From the NCBI GenBank assembly GCA_028713125.1, contig JAQTOU010000001.1, forward strand, positions 266,273-330,272: a DNA stretch of 64,000 bases. The letters are read 5' to 3'. A program made the position numbers and the translations under genes. This stretch comes from Elusimicrobiales bacterium. GTDB taxonomy: Bacteria; Elusimicrobiota; Elusimicrobia; Elusimicrobiales; UBA9959. Numbering within the stretch: the first letter of the stretch is position 1; each line of letters starts with the position of its first letter. Positions 25,956-34,084 of the stretch are shown here, in pieces. Below the pieces are notes generated by a model. It ran no database searches. It saw only the letters and a list, made by a program, of their open reading frames with translations, and was not told the origin of the DNA.

Positions 25956-27248
25956 CTAGATCGCTTTATACGGATTGTCGGTGACGCTAAGCAGGTAAAC
26001 GGCGGCTTTGATATTTTTGTTTACGGTGGAAGTTATTATGGCGGCGCCGGGGTAAAAGCCCCTGCCGTCGAGCTCGAAGGTAAAGGCGAAGATCCCGCCC
26101 GAAGCGTAAGCCCAATCGCAGCTGTCGCCGGTGGCTATATACATCTCGCTTGATTTATGGGAGAGATAGCCGGTCAGCTTGCCCATCTCCGCGCCGACTT
26201 TTTCAAAGATAGCTTTATCTTTGGCCGGGACGTCCGCGTCGCTGCCGCCCCAGGGGTAGAGGATCTCGCTGGCGTAGGTGTGGTAGCTGATATGGGTCTT
26301 CAGGTTCCTGCGGGCCTCGATGAATCTCTTAACGGCCTGGCTCTCCGGTTCGGAGAAAGCCTTGGGGCCGCAGTAAGTGTCGGAGCCGGGGTAGGTGGAA
26401 GCGCCCGCTTCGCACCACCAGGAATCATAGTTCCGGTTAAGGTCCACGCCGCGGGACTTGTCCGAGTTAGTGCTCATGTTCTTCCGGTGGTACTGGTAGC
26501 TGCCGGTCTTTATGTCGAACTCCGCGCCGTCCGGGTTGAGCATCGGTATGATATAGATATCGAGGGTATTTATATATTTCTTTATGTCGGCGTCGTTCTT
26601 GTGGTCGAACAGCCAGGCGGCGAACAGGAGCGGAACCTCGTTGGAAAGGTGCTCGCGGGCATGGTGGTTCCCGATATAAAGAGAGCCGGGCTTGGAGCTG
26701 GGGGTTTCGCCCTTCGCGCTGGAATTTATCCGCAGGCACCAGATGTCGCGGCCCTCCACCGTCTTGCCGATGGAGAATAAAGAAGCTATGTCGGAATTCG
26801 CGGCGGCCATCTGTTTCAGCAGGTCTGTGGTTTCCTTGAAGTTATGATAAGCGGAGTCGGCGGCCGGGAAATCCTTGCCCTGGGACGCGGCGTATTCCGC
26901 TATGGTCATCCTGTTCGTAACGATGAAAGCCTTGGAGGAAAGGATATCCATGGTATGCGGGCCGGCGAAGCCTGAAGAGTTCTCCCCGTTTATTTCCACG
27001 ATATCCATCCCGGCCTCCAGCAGGCGGGTGCGCGCGCGGGCGTCGGAGGCTTTTACCGTGACCCAAAAGCGGCCATCGGCGTTCTGGGCTAAACTTTTAT
27101 CGATGGAAGGCTCCGGAACCGCCAGGGCTTCGGGAGAGACCGTGGTAATATGTTTCAGGAGCTGGTTGAAAGAGGTATTTCCTTCTTCGGCGCCGGCGCG
27201 GAGAGAGAGGAAGCTTAGCAAAGCGAGGGAAAGTATAAGTTGCTTCAT
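25956..27248 (-). CDS. Exported M14 zinc carboxypeptidase
   Basis: A 430-residue exported metallocarboxypeptidase. The signal peptide (MKQLILSLALLSFLSLRAGA) is followed by a propeptide-like domain (about 40-130) and the catalytic domain (about 140-420). Zinc ligands: H and E of NHHAREH, and the histidine in ISYHTYASEILYPW. The substrate-binding Arg/Asn region is NRNYDSWWCEAG and the catalytic glutamate is in FTFELDGRGFYPG. This is the typical metazoan/T-type layout that removes C-terminal residues from peptides outside the cell. AAGGAA lies about 9 bases before the ATG. Confidence 0.92.
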   Translation of the reverse strand: MKQLILSLALLSFLSLRAGAEEGNTSFNQLLKHITTVSPEALAVPEPSIDKSLAQNADGRFWVTVKASDARARTRLLEAGMDIVEINGENSSGFAGPHTMDILSSKAFIVTNRMTIAEYAASQGKDFPAADSAYHNFKETTDLLKQMAAANSDIASLFSIGKTVEGRDIWCLRINSSAKGETPSSKPGSLYIGNHHAREHLSNEVPLLFAAWLFDHKNDADIKKYINTLDIYIIPMLNPDGAEFDIKTGSYQYHRKNMSTNSDKSRGVDLNRNYDSWWCEAGASTYPGSDTYCGPKAFSEPESQAVKRFIEARRNLKTHISYHTYASEILYPWGGSDADVPAKDKAIFEKVGAEMGKLTGYLSHKSSEMYIATGDSCDWAYASGGIFAFTFELDGRGFYPGAAIITSTVNKNIKAAVYLLSVTDNPYKAI

Positions 27249-27375
27249 TGATGATTTCCTTGTTGACTATAATCAATCCATATTAAGTATAGGTCTGAAA
27301 AGCAGGAAACAACAAGGCCAAAAGGCCTATACCTGCCTAGGCCCTAGGGCCTATGACTAATGTCAAACAATAGAA
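27249..27375. other. Intergenic region with a perfect 16-bp palindrome
   Basis: Between the M14 gene and the UreH-like gene (both minus). It contains the M14 leader and a 16-bp perfect palindrome, TAGGCCCTAGGGCCTA (27338-27353), embedded in several AGGCC repeats. No convincing -35/-10 pair could be picked; TATAGT occurs about 20 bases before the M14 start. Confidence 0.4.
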
Positions 27376-27993
27376 TTATTTAAGGAGCCCTGTCAATCCC
27401 AATACCGCATACCAAAGCCCGGTTAGCAGCAGGGTCAGGCGGCCGATCTCATTAACGCGCCCCCCCAGCCAGGGGGTTCCGAGCAGTACAGGCGAGATGA
27501 ACAGTGAAGTCGCGCTGAAAAAGCCTCCGAAATAGACGAAACCCTTCGCTATATCGGCCATCTCCAGGAGGCGTATGAAGCCGGCGGCGAAAGGCGGGCA
27601 TATACTGATACCGGTCGCGAAACCGAGGGCCAGCGGCAGACGCTTGAAGAAAGGGTTCATGTCCTTATTGAGCAGGCAGTGTCCCGGCCCGCCTGAAACC
27701 CTGCCTGCCGCCAGGGCGACCATGATCAGGCCGCAGACCGCCATGGAGGCCGGAAGCAGCCAGGCCGGGAGGGAGTACTGCCCGGCTTTGCCGGCCAGGG
27801 AAGCCAGGAGCGCGAAGAGCATATAGGCGGCGAAGCGCCCGCCCAGGAATTGCATAAAAATATAGAAGTTGAATTTCCAGACGGCTTTCCCCTCCGCCAG
27901 GAGGTAAGGGGCCAGCAGGGGCAGGCAGGCGGAGAGGCAGTAGAAGCCGGTGGAAAGGCCCAGGAGGAAACCTTCCGAGAAGATAGCCGGCAC
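27376..27993 (-). CDS. UreH/DsbD-like six-helix membrane protein
   Basis: A 205-residue membrane protein with about six hydrophobic segments and the fold features of the UreH/TauE-like or DsbD transmembrane class: FYCLSACLPLLAPYLL in the first helix pair and GFATGISICPPFAAGF in the mirrored second half, each with a Cys-x-Pro or Cys-Leu-Pro site inside the membrane. Such proteins move reductant or metal/sulfur compounds across the inner membrane. It begins 1 base from the end of the zinc-ribbon gene and forms a trio with it and the ferredoxin-type membrane protein. Confidence 0.75.
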   Translation of the reverse strand: MPAIFSEGFLLGLSTGFYCLSACLPLLAPYLLAEGKAVWKFNFYIFMQFLGGRFAAYMLFALLASLAGKAGQYSLPAWLLPASMAVCGLIMVALAAGRVSGGPGHCLLNKDMNPFFKRLPLALGFATGISICPPFAAGFIRLLEMADIAKGFVYFGGFFSATSLFISPVLLGTPWLGGRVNEIGRLTLLLTGLWYAVLGLTGLLK

Positions 27994-27994
27994 T

Positions 27995-28189
27995 TTAAAT
28001 ATCTACGGCGCGGTTGCAGCGCTTGCACCACCCGGCGCTCCTGCCGGAATTATTCTTGCGGTTAAGCGAGACTGAGTCTTTGCAGCCGGGACATTTCACG
28101 TCCAGCCCTGACAGGTCCATCTTGGAGTAATCTTTTTCAAAGATCTCCTTGTTCGTATAGCGCGGGGCGAGCCATCTTCCTTCTTTCAT
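27995..28189 (-). CDS. 64-residue zinc-ribbon protein
   Basis: A very small cytoplasmic protein with two CxxC knuckles, C33/C36 (VKCPGCKD) and C55/C58 (WCKRCNR), 18 residues apart: a zinc ribbon. The N-terminus MKEGRWLAPRYTNKEIF is basic and lacks a signal. No named family recognised. It lies 10 bases after the NapH-like gene and 1 base before the UreH-like gene, so it belongs to that unit and may assist metal delivery or regulation. Confidence 0.7.
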   Translation of the reverse strand: MKEGRWLAPRYTNKEIFEKDYSKMDLSGLDVKCPGCKDSVSLNRKNNSGRSAGWCKRCNRAVDI

Positions 28190-28199
28190 AGTTCCTCCA

Positions 28200-29339
28200 T
28201 CAATGCGTACCGAATATCTTTACAAGGTCGCGCAGCGCGGCAGGGGCCCAGAGCGAAGAGAAGGCGGATCCCAGGAGCAGCGCCGAAAAAACAAAAATAT
28301 GCTCGGCCGAGACAAGGCGGCCCAGCGCGCCCTCTACAGCCGGCAGCTTCAGGCCGAAAGCCGTGTATGTATGGAGGCGGGCGGGGCAAGCCCCGAGGCA
28401 TTGGCCGCACAGATTGCAGTAGGGCAGGATCTCCGCTTTGCCACCCGGCGCGCAGCTTATGGCCAGCGTCGGGCAGACCGCTACGCATCTGCGGCAGCCG
28501 GTGCACTTCCCCTCTTCGATAGAGATCCGGAAAGGGTTAAGGCGGCCCCAGAAAGCCTGCCAGGCGGCGAAGGGGCACAGGAAGGAGCAGAAGATCCTTT
28601 TTTTAGTAAGCAGCGGGGCGAGGACCAGGGCGGCGAGGGCGAAGAACATCAGGGCGTATTGAAGCCCTCTCAGGTAGCCCTGCTGGTCGAGGAAACTTCC
28701 GGTAAGCTTGAAAGGGCAGAGCCAAAGGCAGTAAACGGGCAGCATCGTGGCCAGCGAAGCAAGCATCGCGAAGATCAGCAGCGCGGCAGGCAGGTCCCTG
28801 GCCTTAAGCGCCCAGCGGCCGGTTTTCAGGAGCGGTCGGCCTGGCAGCGCGCTTAGCCCGTCGTCTATGCCGCCGTAGAAGCAGGCCCAGGAGCACCAGC
28901 CGCGCCCCAGGCCAATGGTCACGAAGAGCCAGGCCGCGCCGAGCGTGATCGGGCCCCAGAGCTTCCAGCCCCCGCTCATCAGCGCGAGGTATTGCTGGTA
29001 AAGGTAGTTGAGGAAATAGGGCGCCATGGCGATATGGCAGAAAGGGGTGTCCTTAAAACAGGAAGGGTCGAAAGCTTTGCCGAAGAGGCTGAGCTTGAAG
29101 TGGAGCAAAAAAGCCAGCGCCGAAACGGAGAAAAATATCCTGCGGTAGAATGAAACCCTGCCGGTGTAGGAGATGGCATAAGCGGTGCCCGCCGCGAAGA
29201 AGGCCCAGGCCAGGCCGTAGAGGCGGCTTATCTCGCGGCCGGCTATCATGGTAGAAAAAAGCAGCGCCGGTATAAAAACCAGGGCGGCGAAGACGCCGGC
29301 GGCGGCCGCTTTCTTCCGCGCTGAAGGATTTGGTCCCAT
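28200..29339 (-). CDS. NapH/CcoG-like membrane ferredoxin (two 4Fe-4S sites)
   Basis: A 379-residue inner-membrane protein with about seven helices and redox motifs. Two membrane-edge pairs, GWCSWACFYGG and FCSFLCPFAAWQ, are the CxxxC and CxxxCP motifs of the NapH/NosR/CcoG group. A ferredoxin domain near residue 280-330 has CTGCRRCVAVCP and CNLCGQCLGACP, enough for two 4Fe-4S clusters. The family passes electrons between quinone or ferredoxin pools and periplasmic reductases or copper/heme maturation. The ATG is near -10-like sequence of the divergent 29359 gene. It leads the trio with the zinc-ribbon and UreH-like genes. Confidence 0.85.
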   Translation of the reverse strand: MGPNPSARKKAAAAGVFAALVFIPALLFSTMIAGREISRLYGLAWAFFAAGTAYAISYTGRVSFYRRIFFSVSALAFLLHFKLSLFGKAFDPSCFKDTPFCHIAMAPYFLNYLYQQYLALMSGGWKLWGPITLGAAWLFVTIGLGRGWCSWACFYGGIDDGLSALPGRPLLKTGRWALKARDLPAALLIFAMLASLATMLPVYCLWLCPFKLTGSFLDQQGYLRGLQYALMFFALAALVLAPLLTKKRIFCSFLCPFAAWQAFWGRLNPFRISIEEGKCTGCRRCVAVCPTLAISCAPGGKAEILPYCNLCGQCLGACPARLHTYTAFGLKLPAVEGALGRLVSAEHIFVFSALLLGSAFSSLWAPAALRDLVKIFGTH

Positions 29340-29358
29340 TTAGTACAATAATATCAAA

Positions 29359-31434
29359 ATGGGGATGTTCCTGTTATTCGGATTTTATTCTCTGCTTGTC
29401 CAGGCGCTGCTGCTCAGGGAAATAGCGCAGGTCTTCACGGCGCATGAGCTCTCCCTGGCCGCGGCCCTTGCCTGCTGGCTTTTGTGGACCGCCGCCGGCG
29501 TGCGCCTTGGAGCCAGGGCCGCCGGCCCCGGGGTTTTCCTCCGGGGCTGCCTTATTTTTTCTGTGGCCGCGCCTTTGAATTTGCTCCTTGCGCGGACGGC
29601 CCCGGCCCTGCTTCCCGGCATGTCACAGCCTGGACTTTTCACAATACTTGCGGGCTCCGCCCTTCTCTGCCTGCCGGCCGGCCTGGCCAACGGCTATGCC
29701 GCCGGCGCCGCCCTGCGCGGCGCCCCGGCTTTTTTTTACGCGGCCGAAGCCGCAGGCGCGGCGGCCGCCGGGCTTTTCACTCTTTTGTATTACCGGAGCT
29801 TCCCCTCACTCGAGGCGGCGGCGGTCCTGGCCGTACCTGGCCTGGCCCTTTGCACGGCTTTCGCGTTTAGTCCCTTTTCATACCGGCGGCTCGCGGCGGG
29901 ACTGGCCGCCGCGGTCGCGCTGGGCGCCGCAAACTTCGCGGCGCCCCGAAGCTGGACGCTGAAACCGCCCGCGCCCAGCCCGGAGCTCGTTATCCAGACC
30001 GAAAGCGGGCGCCTGGCCTTAACCGGGCGGGAGGGTCTTTCTTATTACGAGGACGGGCGCCTTCTTTACGCTCCGGAGGAAACAGCTCCGGAGGAACTGG
30101 TGCATCCGGCCCTGCTGGCCCTGAAGAAGCCTGGAAAAATCCTGCTGCACGGCGGAGGTGCCTTCTTCGCCCTCCCCGAGGTCCTGAAACATAAGCCGGC
30201 GGCCGTCGAGATCGCGGAGCCGGACCGGTTCAAAGCGGAAGCCCTGGCGGAGCTTACCCGGGCGGACGCCGGAACTTTCGCTCTGCTTCACGCCGATCCG
30301 CGCGTGCTGAATGACAGGGAAGGCTATTACAACGCTATACTCCAGGCGGGCGTCTCTCCGGAGAACGCCGCCCAGAACAGGTTCTTCACGCTGGAGTATT
30401 TCAGGACGGCCGCCGCGATGCTGAAGCCCGGAGGGGTCCTGGTTTTCCAGCTCCCTTTCGCCGAGAATTATGTCCCCCCGCCCGCGGCTTACGCCGCGGC
30501 CTGCGTGCTTGCTTCGGCCCGCGCGGTCTTCCCCCGCCTGGAGCTGATCCCCGGCGCCAGGCTCACGGTTCTGGCCTCCGCCGGACCGCTGGACCTCGAC
30601 CCCGCGTCCCTGGCCGCCGCCTACACAAAGCGCGGGCTCAAAACTAAAACAGTAGTTCCGTCCGCCTTCACTTTCCTGCTTGATCCCTACAGGCGCGCCT
30701 GGGCCGCGGGCGAAATCGAAAAGGTCAGGCGCCCGCCGCTAAACACCGACCTGAATCCGCTGGCCTATTTCAGGTTCTGGCGGGCCTGGCTTTCTATGGT
30801 CATGTCGCCCGCCTCCCTCCTGGGCCTTGCCGGGCTGTCGGCGGCCGGGCTCTTCGCGGCTTGGCGGCTGAAAAGCGCGCTTAAATTTATCCCTGAAGAG
30901 CGCACCGGTGAAGCTTTTTTTATTGGATTCTGGGGCCTGGCCTTCGAGACGTCGGTCCTCCTGGCTTTCCAGGCGAAGACCGGCAGGCTGAGCCCGGAGT
31001 TGGGCGCGATGTTCGCCCTGTTCATGGCCGGCGCCGCCTGCGGCGCCTGGGCCGCTAAGAACAGCCCGCCTAAATTCATACTCCTGTTCGAGGCGGCGGC
31101 CGCGGCGCTTGCGCTGTTCTGCGCTTTGCGCCCCGAGCTGGCGCAGGGCGCCGGCTCGGCCAGAACACTGATCCTTTGCGGCGGGCTCCTGTCGGGGGCA
31201 TTTTTTGCGGCGGCGGCTTTAAAGACCGCGGGAGAGGTTTACGCCTGGGACCTGGTCGGCGGGGCCGCCGGCGGGCTGGCTACCGCGGCTTTCGCGGCAC
31301 CTATGGCCGGGATAGCGGGAGCGCTGTATTTAGCCGGCCTGGCCGCGCTTGCGGCGCTGGGCGGAGGGTTGGTGGTCCGGAAGAGGGAATTTCGACGGGC
31401 TTATTCCTTGAAAGAGTCCACGGTGAAAGAGTAG
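29359..31434 (+). CDS. Polytopic protein with a degenerate spermidine-synthase-like domain
   Basis: A 691-residue membrane protein. The N-terminal half has about six helices, starting LLFGFYSLLVQALLLREIAQVF, the hallmark of membrane spermidine-synthase-like proteins. A central soluble domain (about 215-425) shows the Rossmann spermidine synthase layout (LVHPALLAL, KPGKILLHGGGAFF, AAVEIAEPDRF, AQNRFFTLEYF), and more helices follow. The glycine loop lacks the usual Asp-Gly after GGG and the Asp that activates the amine substrate is not obvious, so aminopropyl transfer is doubtful. The last 34 bases overlap the convergent AmmeMemoRadiSam gene. A TACAAT box 9 bases before the ATG and no Shine-Dalgarno suggest a leaderless message. 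Confidence 0.8.
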   Translation: MGMFLLFGFYSLLVQALLLREIAQVFTAHELSLAAALACWLLWTAAGVRLGARAAGPGVFLRGCLIFSVAAPLNLLLARTAPALLPGMSQPGLFTILAGSALLCLPAGLANGYAAGAALRGAPAFFYAAEAAGAAAAGLFTLLYYRSFPSLEAAAVLAVPGLALCTAFAFSPFSYRRLAAGLAAAVALGAANFAAPRSWTLKPPAPSPELVIQTESGRLALTGREGLSYYEDGRLLYAPEETAPEELVHPALLALKKPGKILLHGGGAFFALPEVLKHKPAAVEIAEPDRFKAEALAELTRADAGTFALLHADPRVLNDREGYYNAILQAGVSPENAAQNRFFTLEYFRTAAAMLKPGGVLVFQLPFAENYVPPPAAYAAACVLASARAVFPRLELIPGARLTVLASAGPLDLDPASLAAAYTKRGLKTKTVVPSAFTFLLDPYRRAWAAGEIEKVRRPPLNTDLNPLAYFRFWRAWLSMVMSPASLLGLAGLSAAGLFAAWRLKSALKFIPEERTGEAFFIGFWGLAFETSVLLAFQAKTGRLSPELGAMFALFMAGAACGAWAAKNSPPKFILLFEAAAAALALFCALRPELAQGAGSARTLILCGGLLSGAFFAAAALKTAGEVYAWDLVGGAAGGLATAAFAAPMAGIAGALYLAGLAALAALGGGLVVRKREFRRAYSLKESTVKE

Positions 31435-32858
31435 ATCCGCGTCTTCTGGTCTTTCCAGCAATCGCGGGGCAGCCCCGCTTTCTGTTCGCACAATTCCCCC
31501 ATAAAATCCTCCTTGCCGGGGATCTGTTCCCAGACCTGCGGAAGGAAGAGGCCGGATTTCCCGTCCTTTACAACGACGGCGCCGTGCAAGCCCGGCTTTA
31601 TTTCCTCTGCGGCCGCTGGCTTCAATGGCGAAAGCACCGAGACTTCGAACTTAATTTCGGGGAGTTCATCTTTCTTCAGCGGCTGGAACCGCCCGTCGCG
31701 GAAAGCGGCGCTGAAAGCTCCATAGCGCACCGCGTCCATCAGCGTCATGGCCGGCTCGACGGTTCCGACGCAGCCTCTTAATTGTCCGCCCTTTGTAAGC
31801 GTCACGAAAACCGCCCCCGGGAGGTTGAACCTCGGGTCGGCCTCCATGCCGCCCGGAAGTTCCTTCCCCGCGAAATGTTTTTCCAGGGTAAGCCGGGCCT
31901 CTTTGAGCAGCAGCCCGCCCTGGTCCTTTGAAAGCTTAAGGTCCGAAGGCTTACCCGACTTTAGAAAAAGCCCGGAGATATAGCCGACCACCCGGCCGGG
32001 CCCGGGGCGCGGACTTTCGGAGGAGGAGTCGGAGACCTTCAGGGTCTGAAAAGAACGGGCGCCAAGCAAGTGCGCGGCCTCCATGCCGGCCTCTAAAGCG
32101 GCTTCGCCGCAGGCGCAGGTGTCCAGGCCGGGTATTTTTTTCCTTAACAGGAAAAAAGAAGTTTCCCGGACGAGCTCCGGGGCCATGCTTTCAATAGCCA
32201 GGCGCATCGCGCCGTCGGCGGCGGCCGCGTCGGCTTTGCCGGGGTAATGGGAAAAATCCGTGGAGATCACGATCAGGACTTTTTTGCCTTTGACCGCGGT
32301 GGCCAGCGCGGCGCCTATTGTTTTCAGTGATTTGAGATCTTCGGTGTTCAGAACGGCCGCAAGGAGCTTGAAAGGCTTTTTCAGCTTGCGCTGCAGGAAA
32401 GGCAGCTGCACTTCCACGGCGTGCTCGCGAGCGTGGGCGGAAGGCCTGTCCTCGAAGAGCGGGCTGGCTTTCATCAGGGCCGCGGCCAGCTCGCGGTCCG
32501 GCAGGACCTTCCCCAGCGGCGTCCGGTAGAAATCGGAGGCGAGCAAAGCCGCGCCCCTGACGCTTTCCGTATGCCCCGTAGCCAGGATGATGACCGTGTC
32601 ATAGCTGTCTGAAAGAAAGCTATAGGCCTGGCCGGCCATCTTCCCCGAGAACTCATACCCGGCGTGCGGCGCCAGCACGGCGACTATTTCCCCTCCCGGC
32701 TTCTTTTCTTTGCCCGGCACGAGGCTGGCGTCTACGAAAGCTGAAAGTCCGGCTTTATCGGCCGGGTAGAACTGGCCTGCCACCGCCATTTCCCGGGCAT
32801 GGACGGCCTGGACCAAGGCCAGGCAAAGTACGCACAGCGCGGTTAAGTTATGTGTCAC
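31401..32858 (-). CDS. Exported AmmeMemoRadiSam B-A fusion (Memo-like + AMMECR1-like)
   Basis: A 485-residue fusion. The GTG at 32856-32858 overlaps the radical SAM stop (GTGA) and opens a signal peptide, MTHNLTALCVLCLALVQAVHA. Residues about 22-290 are the Memo-like (protein B) domain with VAGQFYPAD, LAPHAGYEFSGK, ATGHTE, ISTDFSHYP and DTCACGEAAL, giving the His/Asp/Cys site of that family. Residues about 310-485 are the AMMECR1-like (protein A) domain with PGAVFVTLTKGGQLRGCVGT and the YGAFSAAFRDGRFQPL block. The A and B proteins are usually separate and cytoplasmic; fusion and a signal peptide are both notable. With the adjacent radical SAM enzyme this completes the AmmeMemoRadiSam set, whose substrate is unknown. 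Confidence 0.9.
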   Translation of the reverse strand: MTHNLTALCVLCLALVQAVHAREMAVAGQFYPADKAGLSAFVDASLVPGKEKKPGGEIVAVLAPHAGYEFSGKMAGQAYSFLSDSYDTVIILATGHTESVRGAALLASDFYRTPLGKVLPDRELAAALMKASPLFEDRPSAHAREHAVEVQLPFLQRKLKKPFKLLAAVLNTEDLKSLKTIGAALATAVKGKKVLIVISTDFSHYPGKADAAAADGAMRLAIESMAPELVRETSFFLLRKKIPGLDTCACGEAALEAGMEAAHLLGARSFQTLKVSDSSSESPRPGPGRVVGYISGLFLKSGKPSDLKLSKDQGGLLLKEARLTLEKHFAGKELPGGMEADPRFNLPGAVFVTLTKGGQLRGCVGTVEPAMTLMDAVRYGAFSAAFRDGRFQPLKKDELPEIKFEVSVLSPLKPAAAEEIKPGLHGAVVVKDGKSGLFLPQVWEQIPGKEDFMGELCEQKAGLPRDCWKDQKTRIYSFTVDSFKE

Positions 32859-34084
32859 CAGATCCCCGGTATTTTCGTTCCGTCCCAGGGGCAGCGGCCC
32901 TTGGTATAAGTAAGGTGGTCTTCCAGCACGGCGAAACCGTAGCGGCGTATCAGGACTTTCCCGCACTTGGGACAATACGTGTTTTCTCCCGCGCTTCCGG
33001 GCACGTTCCCGGCGTAGACGAATTTAAGGCCGTTCTTCATGGCTATGGCCCTGGCTTTTTCGAGCGTCGAGACCGGCGTGGGCGGGATGTCGGTTATAAG
33101 GTAATTAGGTGTGAAACGTGAAAAAAAAAGCGGCGTCTCGGCCCCGAGGTTCTCCCTGACCCAGGAGGAGAGGGCCGACAGGTCGGACTCCGAATCGTTC
33201 AGGCCGGGAACCACAAGATTAACAACCTCGGTCAGGACGCCTTTTTTTTTTAATTCAATAAGGGTGCGCTTTACCGGTTCGAGGCTGCCGCCCGTATAAT
33301 CCCGGTAGAATTTTTCATTGAAGCCCTTGAGGTCTATCTTTACCACGTCCATCAGCGGCAGCAATTCCGCCAGCGGCTCCGGGTTTATGTAGCCGGCGCT
33401 CACCATCACGTTCTTAAGGCCGGCCTTCCTGGCCAGGCAGGCGGTATCGTACATGTATTCGTAAAAAATGGAAGGTTCGGAATAGGTGTAAGCTACCGCC
33501 TTCGAGCGGGTAGCCAGGGCGTATTTTACGATGTCCTCCGGCGGCAGGTCCGAGGCTTCTGTCGTGCGGAGCTCGCCGTAAACCCGGCCGGCTGGAAGCC
33601 TCTTTACTTCCAGGCCCGAAGGCACGGGCAGGGTGCGGGGCGCCTGCTCGGGATACATCTGGGAGATCTCCCAGTTCTGGCAGCCTTTGCAGGAGAGGTT
33701 GCAGCCCGGCGCCGCCACGGAGTAGATCAGGCTGCCCGGGTACATATGGTAGACCGGCTTCTTCTCGATCGGGTCCACGTGCACGGCGGCGGCCTGGGAA
33801 TAGATAAGAGTTTTCACCTTGCCGCCGTAGTTGACCCGCACTTTGCAGATGCCGCGGGCGCCCTCCGGCAGGAAGCAGTCGTAAGGACAAAGCCTGCACT
33901 GCACGCCGTTGCAGACGGGCCGGGTGAAGCGGCCGTCCCGGATATGCGGGCTTTGCGGAGGATAAAGAGTCGCGAAGGTGGAGGGCGGAGGATAAAAAGC
34001 TAAAAGGGCGGCTGCCGCGGCGGCCAGCGCGACGGCCGAAGCCGTCCACAAGATCGCCGCGGCAGCCCGCCCTTTAGGGCTCAT
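32855..34084 (-). CDS. AmmeMemoRadiSam-type radical SAM enzyme with an N-terminal membrane helix
   Basis: A 409-residue radical SAM protein. C128, C132 and C135 in GCNLSCKGCQNW form the 4Fe-4S CxxxCxxC site; an upstream cysteine group at 58-70 (CNGVQCRLCPYDC) and a C-terminal zinc-ribbon-like YCPKCGKVL are typical of the AmrS family. The SAM-binding beta strands are present (YTYSEPSIFYEYMY, VSAGYINPEPL, VVKIDLKGF). Unusually, residues about 10-30 form a hydrophobic helix preceded by Lys/Arg, predicting a membrane anchor or uncleaved signal. Start overlaps the LOG stop by one base (TAATG). It heads the radical SAM-B-A pair. Confidence 0.92.
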   Translation of the reverse strand: MSPKGRAAAAILWTASAVALAAAAAALLAFYPPPSTFATLYPPQSPHIRDGRFTRPVCNGVQCRLCPYDCFLPEGARGICKVRVNYGGKVKTLIYSQAAAVHVDPIEKKPVYHMYPGSLIYSVAAPGCNLSCKGCQNWEISQMYPEQAPRTLPVPSGLEVKRLPAGRVYGELRTTEASDLPPEDIVKYALATRSKAVAYTYSEPSIFYEYMYDTACLARKAGLKNVMVSAGYINPEPLAELLPLMDVVKIDLKGFNEKFYRDYTGGSLEPVKRTLIELKKKGVLTEVVNLVVPGLNDSESDLSALSSWVRENLGAETPLFFSRFTPNYLITDIPPTPVSTLEKARAIAMKNGLKFVYAGNVPGSAGENTYCPKCGKVLIRRYGFAVLEDHLTYTKGRCPWDGTKIPGIW

